DNA from: Tubiluchus corallicola
Taxonomy: Eukaryota > Priapulida > Priapulimorpha > Priapulimorphida > Tubiluchidae
NCBI GenBank assembly: GCA_030141605.1
Contig: JAQGDQ010000774.1
Coordinates: forward strand, 1 to 52,500
Length of the DNA stretch: 52,500 nucleotides
Direction of reading: 5' to 3'
In this document: positions 1-11,040 of the stretch, piece by piece
How the letters are laid out: each line of letters begins with the position of its first letter
Numbering within the stretch: the stretch's first letter is position 1
Made by a program: the position numbers and the translations under genes
The notes under the pieces: model-generated
Told to the model about the DNA's origin: nothing
The model's input: the letters and a program-made list of their open reading frames with translations, nothing else
The model's database searches: none

Positions 1-327
1 GTTTTTTGCTGTTTCTCTACTGTTTCTCTACTGTTTCTCTGCTGTTTCTCTAATGTTTCTCTAATGTTTCTATACAGTTTCTCTAATACTGTTTCTCTAA
101 TGTTTCTCTGCTGTTTCTCTACTGTTTTTCTGCTGTTTCTCTGCTGTTTCTCTAATATGCTGTTTCTATGCTGTTTCTATACTGTTTCTCTACTGTTTCT
201 CTGCTGTTTCTCTACTGTTTCTCTGCTGTTTCTCTACTGTTTCTATACGGTTTCTCTATGCTTTTTCTAATGTTTCTATACGGTTTCTCTGCTGTTTCTC
301 TACTGTTTCTCTACTGTTTAATTAAAT
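1..327. repeat. 11-bp minisatellite (tgtttctctac family), copy A, cut by window start
   Basis: Tandem 11-bp units with the core tgtttctctac and variants ending tgc, taa or tatac. Because 11 is not a multiple of 3 and the unit lacks stops, all frames are open and give hydrophobic FLYCFSTVSLLF-like translations. These are not genes. The right edge, ending in tactgtttaattaaattatgc, is identical to that of the array at 28,299-29,321. Confidence 0.95.
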
Positions 328-329
328 TA

Positions 330-2380
330 TGCATTAGTCTGTGCATGGAGTGATTTACTAGCAGGATCTTGCTTGGGAACAAGAAAAATGAACTAGGCAA
401 GGTTCTAGCTAGCTCTTAAAAGAAAAAAATGAATTATGTAAGGCTCTAGTTAGCTGTTCAAACGGTTACCATTATAACAGAATGGGCTGCAAGGCGTTGT
501 CAAGTGTACACTAACGTTGTCTGGTACACGCAACCTTTGACCTTTTCACGATCAGCATCAATCACTGGAATTGTGAAAAGGCTTATTCTCCTTGCGAGAG
601 CAAAATAGACAACAATGGGATAGTTGAACAGCCTGAAAATTGTTTACAGCTGTGCATGGAGAAGCGTGCAACAATGTCAACAACAATGTCCACTGTTATC
701 ACAAGTAAAACATTTGGCTGAGAGACTTGAATAACATTCCATAACACCAACACGATTAGTGAGAAAATGGCTGCATTCCTAGCATATTTTGTATCAATTA
801 AAATGATCTGATGTCACAGTAACTTAGTAAATATTTCTCTCGTTTACATAATAGTTGATTTGAAAAACACAGACGATTCGTAAAACATCAACAAAGAAAG
901 AACATTTGCTGTTCAGCTTAAGCATAACAAGGTCCAGTCGATACTTTGATTCAAAATTATTCGTAAGCCATAGGCAAAATACATTATCATTTTTTTCATT
1001 TTTTTTATTTTTTTATAAAAACTGACTTGCCTGCTGTCCCTTCAATGTGCTATTTTTGCGGTTACGTATGTACATGCATGCACGTTTAAACCATAAGGTT
1101 GAAGAACTATATGTATGTATATGTATATGTACGTGGCGCCATCTCTTGTCAATTTATGCAACTCTAACCCAGTACTTACAAACTATTAATTTTTGTTCTT
1201 ACTGTTGTTAGTTTTTCTGGCATTATTATCCGTGTTTCTCCTAAGTTTAAGCTGTTTGTTTTAACGTATAAGATTAATGATTTACTCTTTTGTTTTTCGA
1301 ACTATCATTGCTTACATTACTAGTACTGAGCTATCATACATAAATAAATGTCATCGTAAATATAATGTCTGATGCCATTTCTTTGTGACTTGTCGGGAAA
1401 ACTTCCATTATACATCTCTTATGAATTATACAGATTATATATACATCTCTCATGATCACCGTTCGCGATAGCAATAATGTAGTGGTCACAGCGTCGATTT
1501 GTAAACAAAGAGTTCCTGGTTCAAATGCAGGCTGTACCCCTACAGTTTTCTTTCAGCCGAGTTTGGTTTCAAAATTTAACAATACTAAGTTTATTTTATA
1601 ACAATCATGAATTTATTGCATTGTCAGTTGTAAAGTTGTTGCATAAAATAAGTTGTGAAAATAAGTCTGAAATGCCATAAACGGGTAAACTTTTTGACAG
1701 ACACCTGGGCACGTATAAGCTTATGTATACCATATTAATTTCACAAAAATTATTATCAGATTAGTAAGCTGTATTTCTTATCACGTAGCGAATAAGCCTA
1801 ATAATTATGTGTAAAGAAAACCCACATCGAGCAACTGGTCACCATTGCATAATAAAACTTATATTTGAAATGAGTGAAATTTTCAAAATAAGTGAAGTTT
1901 TCAAAATGAATGAAGTTTTCAAAATGAGAAATGTTTTTGGTGAGATGTTTGGCTGCACATTGTCAATGCTTTTATAAGAAAATAATTTTTCCGTATGATA
2001 TAGCAAGGGCTATACATGCTCAAAAATTGTATGGCACATATGTGTCATGCATTAAAACACTTTTTACATTCAATTCACTTAAGTTCAACCATTGAAAGCC
2101 AGAATGTTGTAAAACAGAAAGGTAACCATAATTTTTTTCAAAATATAAGTACTTTTATAAATTCAGCACAAAAATATATACATTTCTTTTATGTTGATCA
2201 TCATAACTTTATTGAACATTATTTTGATATTTTTATCAATATTACAAATTACACTAATTTGTATGTAATAATTGTTTGTAAAATCGACAAACATTATTAG
2301 CTCATGAGCATAGACTGGTTGTAAAGTTAGAGGGAGCACATAAAAAGGCACTGTGACACATACCATGCCTTTTATTACAC
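330..2380. other. AT-rich sequence with no recognised gene (copy A)
   Basis: No frame here shows protein-family resemblance. A 94-codon frame at 2,016-2,300 is broken in copy A' by a one-base length change in a T run, so it is unlikely to be a gene. Short features are three near-tandem gtgaaattttcaaaat-type units at 1,871-1,927 and a tRNA-like segment at about 1,468-1,540. Confidence 0.6.
1468..1540 (+). ncRNA. tRNA-like remnant (possible tRNA pseudogene or SINE head)
   Basis: The segment holds an A-box-like gtagtggtcacagcg and, about 40 bases on, a B-box-like ggttcaaatgc, the spacing of an internal RNA polymerase III promoter. The anticodon and acceptor stems do not pair well, so it is not a convincing functional tRNA. 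It is repeated at 30,472-30,544 in copy A'. Confidence 0.3.
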
Positions 2381-2810
2381 AAGTGCATTAGCATTGTGCA
2401 AAGTTTCATGCTTTCAAGGTTAAGCAAGCAATTCCGTCATTTTGTGCAACACTTCCAGCTATTTTGGAATTGGGTGTAATTGCAGAGGCATCTGAGCTTC
2501 AGATATGGATTCATGACTTTGATTCCTATATTTTAGACACCAAAATCCTTATCCTGTATGCTCCAATAGCTAAGGTGTGGACCTTTATAAGCTAGCATAT
2601 TGTTATCCATCTTGAAAACAGCTGTCATATTGGGCGAATTTCGAATGGCTCCATATTAAAATTGCTCACCTTAACGAAATTTAGCACTGTGCAAACAAAC
2701 GTTCAATGCTTTTAAAGCAAAGAGAGCATTTTTCCACATTCTAGTGACTACATTCCCATTCATTTTCAACGTCCATCTTTTACCTGCCCTTACTTTTTGA
2801 CGTCACAAAA
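2380..2810 (-). repeat. Foldback-family arm, right-hand orientation
   Basis: It shares phrases with 5,640-6,050 and 13,060-13,740: ttgtgcaaagtttcatgctt, gcaagcaattccgtcatttt, tatcctgtatgctccaatag and attgggcgaatttcgaatgg. The reverse complement matches the left-arm units at 3,590-3,920 and 11,040-11,330 (cgaaattcgtccaatatggc). It is present again at about 31,384-31,814. Confidence 0.6.
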
Positions 2811-3589
2811 ATTTTGTTTGGCCATGGCGATTTTTAGCCGCCTGTTCACGGTATATCTAAACACCAAAGAAATTCTTTGTTCTGACAAAAAATAATACTT
2901 GTACCATGCAAAATAACACTGATGCTATTGTTGTTGTTATATGATATAAAAAGAGAGTCGCCTTTGTTGCAACATGGATGAACCTATAGTGTGTGTTCTA
3001 GCTTGAATATTTTGTATGTCACTTTTGTATGTCAGTTTTGCAACAAACATGATTCATTTGATTTACATATATCTGAAGCAAAAGAGTCAATAGCATCAAT
3101 TCTATAATCTGCATGGTGCGAGTGTTAGAACCATGTTACTAATAATTTGAGTTTATTTATTGCTTTCGAACTGCATTTGAGTGTTCTCGAAACAGAGGCT
3201 CAAAATCGTCTTTCTAAGACAAACGAAGTTTTTAAGTTACATGCCATAACTGTTGTAATAGTTTCATTGGCCGAACTGCAGGAATGGTTGATTTTCCCAT
3301 ATGCAAGCATCTAACTACCAATAGTGAATTATACTTAGCACAAGCCACTCAGTGTAGCTCTAGGGTAATAATGTTGTTGTTAGCACTTCTATAATTTACA
3401 AAACTGCTCTTTTTGTAAAAGAAACATTTCATATTATGAGGTCACAGGACATCAACCTATGTGTAAGAAGAAGTTCCCTTCAAAAATCTGTGCCCTTGTA
3501 GTAAAGCAGTTTTCTGGCTTACCCTAAAAATTTACAACAAAAATATTTATGGTGTTTTCTTTTAGTATTTGGTCCACAGAATACAATAT

Positions 3590-6050
3590 CCAAATTATGG
3601 CACTGCAAATGGCTCAATTATGACGCTAAAAAAGATGGTCACCATTATACTAAAGAAACTGCCATTTGGTCTACCAGAACTGTAAAAAATGCCAATTTTG
3701 ACTCAACAGTACGAAACCTTGCAGAGTGCTAGAATCAATTAAAGTGATTAATTTTGATTATGGACTCAACAAAATTCGTCCAATATGGTCACAATTTTCG
3801 AGTTGGCTGACAAAATGGCAGATTCTAGCTTAGAAGGGTTATATCTTCGCTTTTAGTGCATAAGAGGATAATATCTTGATGTTTAAATATACGTTTTCAA
3901 GTTAAATGAATCGTCTGATGCTTAAAGTTGTCATCATTTGTCGTAGTCATCATCATGGAGAAAGAATTAGCACTGAGACGCTTGCGCGCGAGAAGAGATG
4001 GCCGCGCAAAGTCCACCTCCACTTGGCAGATAGAGTGTAGATCGGCGGCATGAAGAAACACGACGGCTGCACTCATAATCTGTTGCACCGCAGTGAAGAC
4101 AACCAGAAAACAGGCCGAATCGGCAAAATGAACTGCTAGCTTCTCGATGAGCCATGCCATGCCAGAAGACGAGTTACCAGCCTTGCACGCCATGAACCAT
4201 CATCCACACAAGCTGCTGCCCTTGTGCTTGGGTGCCTTCATCCGCTTTTACAGCCGTTGGGAGTGGAAGATTCCTCGTCCGCCTGTCAAACCGTTGAGGA
4301 CTTCAGTCGTATCCCTGACCAAGGGTGGCGCGCTATACCCCGCACCACTGCCATTGCCTTCTCTTCTGGCCTCACACAGAGGAGTTAACCCGGCCTCTGG
4401 TATCTAGAGCCCTCTTCTCTAGATGCACTTGGGCAACTCTTGTCTGGCGCGTCCTAGTCGCGGGGGTGGATGCTGCAGGAGCAGTAACTAAGTTCAGGCA
4501 AGGACCCAGTGATGCTTAAATGCCACCATAATAATATTAGCATTTTGTTGTGCTGATCGAGATGCTAAGATTGTTTCACATGTTGCACAAGATGATTGAT
4601 TTGCTCGCATTGGTTTAAGAGCATAACAACTTTGCACAATAATTTGGCTAGATATGAAGCCAATTGACAATTACCCAATAAGGGCACTGCATTCATGGTG
4701 TCCAACAAGATGGCTGTCGTCGGCTTGTACAGGCCTTATTTAAGGAATTGTGTACAAAATCTACCTGTTTTGTCAATTAGCATGCAAGTACTCTTACAAT
4801 GTAGCTAGGTTATGTTTAAATACTGGTATGGTTTCCCAAATGAACATTACAGCTAGTTGGGACCAGATTTTAGATTTCACTCGAGAGGAAAAAAATGGTC
4901 TATATGGTAAGTGCTGAAGAGGTAACAGAGAAATTTTATTCCTCTAAGCATTGTTTCCAGCATTAAGCAGCTGACTTAGCACCATTTCGCCTGCTGGCAA
5001 CAACATTTAATAAGCTGATGCTTTTTTGATGCTTTGGAATACAAAATCCAATGTGATTTTCTTGTTAATTCGGTAAAACCTTTCCAGCCTGACTCATTGT
5101 AATGGTAATGTTTAGGCCAAGGATCAATCCCTGGGTGCTAACAGTTCTGCTTAATGGACATGTTCGCTTTCCTCCACCCAATGACTATCTACCTTTGTAC
5201 AAGTCCTTAAGTGCTTTGTCAGCAATCACATTCATGCATGTGTTGGTTTTATAATACTGGAATATATTACCTCTAGGAGTATTGCTTAGAGGCACCAAAT
5301 ATTTCTGTTAACTCTGACTTATGTGTAGACCATCTTTTTCTTCTGCGGCCAAGTCTGGTCACAATGAAAAATTTAAGAAAAACTATACAATCCCTGTTCC
5401 AGACATTAAAATGTTGCAATGTCTGAATATTGTGTAATATTGTATCAGTATTTCATTTAAGAAACCATATCAGCATTCATACATAACCTTGCTACATTGT
5501 GACAGTACGTGCATGTTAGTTGCCTTTGTTCACAATTCCTAAAATATATTGCTCTTATAAACTGGTAACAGCCACCTTGTCTGCCATCCTGAATGATAAT
5601 TTTTCATTAGCTTCATGTCTAAAATTAATCAACCAGATGAGTTTTACATTGTGTAAAGTATCATGCTTCTAAGACAAAGCAAGCAATTCCATCATTTTGT
5701 GTAATTTTTGTAGCCATATCGGCTGTCATTTCGAAGTGGGATGATATTATGGGGACGTTTAATCAACAGATATGGATTCATTGATCTTCGAAACCTTTAT
5801 TTAGACAAAATCGTTATCCTGTATGCTTTCATAGCTAAGATATAGTCCTTAAAAACCAGCAATAGCCAATTGTTAGCCATATTGAACGAATGCCGATGGA
5901 CTCCATATTCGAAATTAACCACCTTAATGAGCACAAGCACTGTGCAAAGTTTTATGCTTTTGAATTAGAATGAACATATTTTCAGCATTCTGGAAGACTA
6001 AATACCATTCGTTTTAGTAAACTGAAAGCCATTTTTTGATTAGTCATAAT
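3590..6050. repeat. Foldback-like element 1 (inverted arms built of ~300-bp subrepeats), copy A
   Basis: The left arm at about 3,590-4,830 contains aaaattcgtccaatatggtc and, one subunit later, caagatggctgtcgtcggct. The right arm at about 5,480-6,050 contains the same phrases inverted (accttgtctgccatcc, then gttagccatattgaacgaat). Arms are imperfect, and the middle at 4,830-5,480 has no recognised ORF. The left arm is split by a later retroposon insertion at 3,927-4,509. The element is older than the A/A' duplication because both copies carry it. No transposase is visible. Confidence 0.55.
3927..4509 (-). mobile_element. Retroposon insertion with 11-bp target-site duplication, copy A only
   Basis: The 11 bases tgatgcttaaa occur at 3,916-3,926 and again at 4,510-4,520, flanking a block that is GC-rich compared with its surroundings. 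Copy A' has the empty site (about 32,907-32,920, gatgcttaaatgcc). Read on the minus strand the insert ends in an ATG/ACA-rich tail (catgatgatgactacgac), which suggests non-LTR-type retroposition in minus orientation. Overlapping frames of 60-98 codons show no recognised domain. It is probably a SINE or a 5'-truncated non-autonomous element inserted after the duplication; deletion of the same block from A' is less likely given the target-site duplication. Confidence 0.75.
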
Positions 6051-7142
6051 TAGGCCATTTACGGACTGGCTAAATTGGACATGTTATTCTCTGAACAATA
6101 TATTGCAAGAAAGTACCAAAAACGTTTTCTTGCAATTTTTAAGGGTCAGTAAATTAACATTACTACTATTAGTGAAATTTCGTTTCTCATTGAACTACTA
6201 CAATGGCCACTGATAGTTTTGACTTTTTACTGAAGATATGAAACATCAGAAATTCAAACGCGATGTCCTTACTTAAGTATCTAGCAAAAATTAGCATTAA
6301 GAGTGTGACCATTGGCAATAAGGAGTAGACCTAAGTGCAAATGTAGTAAACTCGTGTAAGCCTAATTTGTTTTTGATTTTGAAATTAATGCCAACGAACG
6401 AATCTTTATGTCACAAAGTTTCACAGCAACTAAAGCAGATGAGTAATGTATGATTAAATAGAGGCTGCATATAAATGTAAACTTGACGTCACATTTTATA
6501 CAGACAAGATTAGATATTTAAATACAAAGTCATTGCAAACAATAGAAAAGACGCATAGTTCACTTGGCAACAACTGTCTTAAACCTTAGCCAACTGTCTT
6601 TTATAAATAAACGTGTGAAGGATTAAAATTCCACTTTAACCAAAAGTACGAAGAAAATTTTTTTCATTGAAACAACTGTAATCTCTAACATTTTCCACAC
6701 ATTTTATTAAATGTATTTGTCGTGTTTTGCAACCTCGCCAGAATTCTTTAAGACATGCAGCTTTGCAATTTTCCAGCAGATCTGAAACCTCGCAATGTGG
6801 ATTGGTGCATGATAAACGCTCACTTCTGATAGAAAGAAAATGTCTTTAAATGCAGATAAATTTGCAACTAAAATGTTTTTATTGCGCTGTGTACAAAAAG
6901 TAGTTGCACTGTAAAACGAACTAATTTATCTCGCCACAAATTGACCAAGTTGTATCTGCTTGGACAGTATTAGAGTAAATACATTAAGAGTTATTATTTT
7001 AATTTCTGGACAAAAAACTGGCTCAATCTCGAAATAAACTTGGTTACTTAATTATACAATCACAAATCGGACATATTTCTAAACACTTAATTAAATACCT
7101 TTTATATTTTACATAGTGTTGCATCGTAGGCTGATATTTGAC
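5797..7142. other. 1.35 kb present in copy A, absent from A'
   Basis: The start (up to about 6,050) continues the foldback arm. The rest is AT-rich with no coding frame recognised. In A' the segment is replaced by about 80 bases (34,208-34,290) that closely resemble sequence on the far side of the adjacent 76-bp minisatellite (34,935-35,005), so the deletion probably occurred by rearrangement around that array. Confidence 0.55.
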
Positions 7143-7284
7143 GTTTATTAGTAACATTACTTGAGGTAGAGGATGCAGTAGCAAAGATTACATGAGGTCC
7201 AATTACCAGAAATACCTAAGTAACCTGGGCATTTCGGCAGATGAAAGTCCCCAGAAGTTTGTAATCCAGGAATTCACTAATGTT

Positions 7285-8058
7285 CTCAGCAGGTTCTTGT
7301 TCATCTTTGATAGCGTAGCTTATGCAGTGGTCACTCATATACTCCTTACGTGGAATGCTCAAACACTCTTTCTTGTTCATCTTTGATAGCTTAGCTTATG
7401 CAGGGGTCACTCATATACTCCTTACGTGGAATGCTCAAACACTCTTTCTTGTTCATCTTTGATAGCGTAGCTTATGCAGTGGTCACTCATATACTCCTTA
7501 CGTGGAATGCTCAAACACTCTTTCTTGTTCATCTTTGATAGCGTAGCTTATGCAGTGGTCACTCATATACTCCTTACGTGGAATGCTCAAACACTCTTTC
7601 TTGTTCATCTTTGATAGCTTAGCTTATGCAGGGGTCACTCATATACTCCTTACGTGGAATGCTCAAACACTCTTTCTTGTTCATCTTTGATAGCGTAGCT
7701 TATGCAGTGGTCACTCATATACTCCTTACGTGGAATACTCAAACACTCTTTCTTGTTCATCTTTGATAGCTTAGCTTATGCAGGGGTCACTCATATACTC
7801 CTTACGTGGAATGCTCAAACACTCTTTCTTGTTCATCTTTGATAGCTTAGCTTATGCAGGGGTCACTCATATACTCCTTACATGGAATGCTCAAACACTC
7901 TTTCTTGTTCATCTTTGATAGCGTAGCTTATGCAGTGATCACTCATATACTCCTTACGTGGAATACTCAAACACTCTTTCTTGTTCATCTTTGATAGCTT
8001 AGCTTATGCAGGGGTCACTCATATACTCCTTACCTGGAATGCTCAAACACTCTTTCTG
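7285..8058. repeat. 76-bp minisatellite, two interspersed unit types, copy A
   Basis: The start of tggaatgctc recurs at 7,351, 7,427, 7,503 and so on every 76 bp to 8,035, about ten units. Type A has gatagcgtagc with gcagtgg and type B has gatagcttagc with gcagggg, in the order A B A A B A B B A B. The first unit is continuous with a 64-codon frame at 7,192-7,386 (SNYQKYLSNLG at its start), so the repeat may have grown from a once-coding segment. The 76-bp period cannot keep a reading frame. Confidence 0.92.
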
Positions 8059-8539
8059 ACAAATACCTTGTTTCATGGTCTAAAACGATGTTGACCTTGA
8101 CGAGTTTGGATTAAAAGTAAAGGTGACAAAAATAAAATGTACCTATTTTTAATTTGCACTAGTTTTGAGCATCAAATTTAAGTGAGTAATTTATTTATTA
8201 TGATTACTATCTTAATGTCAAGATCATGCGTTGACAACTTTTTGTGTTACTTTGAAAGGGCCTAAGAAATTTTATCTACAGCGAGACAATCTATATAACG
8301 GCACATCCAACGTCCTTTGAGGCTGTATGCTTTCAGCATGTTAAAATTCTCTAATTTAATACAGTCTATAAGATTAAACGTTCCTTTTACATTGTCAGCG
8401 TCTTAATAGATTGCAGGATCTTTTTTGTCATAAATGCAATGAATAAATTCACTTGCGTTTATTCAGCGTCTGTTGCAACTTAAAAGTTCCGGAAATACGT
8501 TGCCGATGCAAAACGATAAAACTTATCCTGTTTGCTAAA

Positions 8540-8965
8540 TAAATATGCAGACGGAGCAAAACTTGTCCTGGTCTGTTGATTAGGCAAAAAACGCTGACAG
8601 AGCGAAATGACAGATCCTGTCCGGTATTGTTGACTATGTGAAAGCGCTGATAGAGCAAAATGATAAAACTCATCCTGCTTGCTAAATAAATACGCTGACA
8701 GAACAAAATGACAGATCCTGTCCGGTATTGTTGAGTATGTAAAAGCGCTGATAGAGCAAAATGATAAAACTCATCCTGCTTGCTAAATAAATATGCTGAC
8801 AGAGCAAAATGACAAAGCTCATCCTGGTTTGTCAATTACATAAAAACGCTGACGGAGCAAAATGACGAATCTTGTCCTGTTCTGTTGTAAAAAACGCTGA
8901 CAAAGCAAACGGCGAAAATTTGTCATTGTCTGCCAATAAGTAAAAATGCTGACGGGGCAAAATGA
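8540..8965. repeat. Alternating 48/53-bp (101-bp dimer) minisatellite, copy A
   Basis: The anchor cgctga or its variant tgctga recurs at about 8,592, 8,645, 8,693, 8,746, 8,794, 8,847, 8,895 and 8,948, spacings of 53, 48, 53, 48, 53, 48, 53. Odd units carry gacagatcctgtccggtatt and even units carry ataaaactcatcctgcttgc. A 128-codon minus-strand frame across it is a repeat artefact. Confidence 0.88.
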
Positions 8966-8969
8966 TATA

Positions 8970-10080
8970 AACCGCTATTATAGCGATATTACAGGTCGAA
9001 ATTTTGCAATAAAAGTGTTACAAATTTAGCCGTCAAGTTTCATAGTATATTCTTCAGTGACGCTCGCATACTAGACAAATTCAGCAAAATACGTGTGGGA
9101 ATAGTACGTACGTCTTTCATTTGTTCTCGAAAATAATGTTCTGGTTTAATCTGGTTTATTTCGGTTTAATACTCACAGTCTTCATGCGGCTAAATTCTAA
9201 AGTAAATAATATGACAGCTTTTGAGGGATTAAATCAAAAGAAACAATTGTTCAATGAACGAATATCAGGCAAAATTTGAACAAATTTTACACCTGACTTG
9301 CCAGACAGTAAACCGGTGGAAATATTTTACCTTGCGTTGCCTAATTAATGAGTTATTAAGTTATTTGTATCCCACAGGAAATGCCTGGACGTCTCCCTCT
9401 TTAGACGCCTAGCCAAACACCACAAAATATTTTGCATGTAAACCAATGATGACAAGCCATTGTTCTCACATTCATGTCACGAAATTCTTTGCTAGCCCAT
9501 CAATGCAATACATTTTGATATAGTTCTTTCAAATGCCACGTAAATGTGGTATTACAGTTAAATGGCTATTCGTTTTAACCTGCTAAATATGTTCGTGACA
9601 CAAGCCATACCATTTCCACCACACTCAACTCCCACATCATACCACACCACACCACTTCTATCACATCATACCTACTACACCACTCCACCATCAGGTTGGA
9701 GACTCGAATATTTTATGTGAGGGGTGATAATAATTGTAATAATTGAGCTAAAGCTGATTTTCGTAAATAGGGTGTTTTTCACACAAATTTGAATTTTGGT
9801 AAAAAGCGTATCTATGATGTCTAGACTACGCATGTCACCTATTGGTTTCAATGTAAACAATTGCACTTAGAATGTAAATAATTCAGCAACAATTCATAAT
9901 AATAATAATAATTAAAAAATAAGTTTTAGCCCTTATATTTTCAATAATAATTTCTAGAAAAGGTTGTTTTCTCAACCTAAGTTCTGCCAAGGAAAACACT
10001 ACATAGACTGATCTGTAACTTGAGCGGGAAAAACCCACGTTAAGTAAAAACAACAGTGAACTAAAATATCTCATAATGCG
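8970..10080. other. No gene recognised; degenerate CCACA-rich tract
   Basis: Mostly AT-rich sequence shared with 35,585-36,780. A 61-codon frame in A' (35,710-35,895) is interrupted in A (cgaaaataatg against cgaaaaaaaatg), which argues against coding. A degenerate cacca/cacac tract lies at 9,612-9,690 (36,230-36,310 in A'). Confidence 0.55.
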
Positions 10081-10143
10081 CAAAAACTGGAGGTTGGATA
10101 CAGCTTAAAATTTAATATAATTTCTATTTTTATGTTTAATCGT

Positions 10144-10470
10144 TTAATAATCTTTGCGCAAAACATTTTTCTGAAACGTTTGCGGCACAAGAGTTAAGAA
10201 GGCGGAGCAAAGCTGCTGATCATAGCCGTCACGGTCACGGCTCTTGATCTTACAAAGCCTTGAAGTTTCTGATGGTGAGCATTTGCCGTCACAGCTTCTG
10301 GGCGTGTCTTTGTTCTGCAGAAATGCCATACAACAACCCAAGCCCAACCATTTGCTGTGTGATTTCTCTGCATCAAGTGCAAATGGTGAAACCTGTTTAA
10401 TGTTTTGCAGAAATTTTGTTCGTTTTTTTAATCTTTTGGCGAAATTGAAGTGCTATTGATGCTTGGTGTG
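10144..10470 (-). pseudogene. Cysteine-containing minus-strand frame, broken in copy A (doubtful gene)
   Basis: The copy A' counterpart (36,850-37,284) is open for 144 codons with a lysine-rich N-terminal half and a C-terminal half containing LGLGCCMAFLQNKD. In copy A a TGG-to-TAG change (cattgatgc against tattgatgc on the plus strand) stops the frame, leaving 67 codons after the next ATG. The local sequence is less AT-rich than its flanks. No family is recognised, and the frame may be chance. Confidence 0.2.
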
Positions 10471-11040
10471 ATTTTGTCTTAAATTTGGAAATTTGCGTTT
10501 TTCCTGGGTATCGTAAAGTATTGTTTGCGCAGTGATTGCTTATGCATTAAATTTTGTTTGTCTTTTGTGATTTCAAATTGATAGTGGCTGCGCTGCATTT
10601 ACGTGAAATAATGTGGGCTTGTGCGCCATATTCAAGAATAAAAATATTAAGCGAACGGTTGCTCCGTTTATGCCTGGCGTAAGCTTATGAAAGATTTATT
10701 AAATCATTTTTCTGTAATCATTTTTTGTTTTTATTAATAAATTTATTACCTGTTTTGTGTTTCATTGCGAAACTACATATACAAATTGTATGCGTGTAAT
10801 TTTTCTTATTGCATATACTCACTGAAGTATTATCTGATTTGTTTAACGTTTATAAGTTTATTAAAGTGAATATTATTACTAAAAAATTCTTTACACTATA
10901 ACTATTAAGATCAATTTGCTGACTTAGGCCTGCCATTAAAAATAGCAAAAAATAGCACCGTTTTTTTGTGTTTTCAAGTACTATTTGATCCAGGAAAGAA
11001 CGTATCGAAAATATCCCGAAACTTGAGGCCACAAAGGTTT
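10470..11040. other. AT-rich stretch without recognised features (copy A)
   Basis: No coding or structural signal seen. It matches 37,176-37,740 in copy A' closely, including the phrase aagcgaacggttgctccgtt. Confidence 0.5.

Noticed and set aside
1468-1540. Functional tRNA gene
   Set aside because: Box-like words are present, but acceptor and anticodon stems do not pair.
2016-2300. 94-codon plus-strand frame
   Set aside because: In copy A' a one-base length change in a T run shortens it to 60 codons, and there is no domain similarity.
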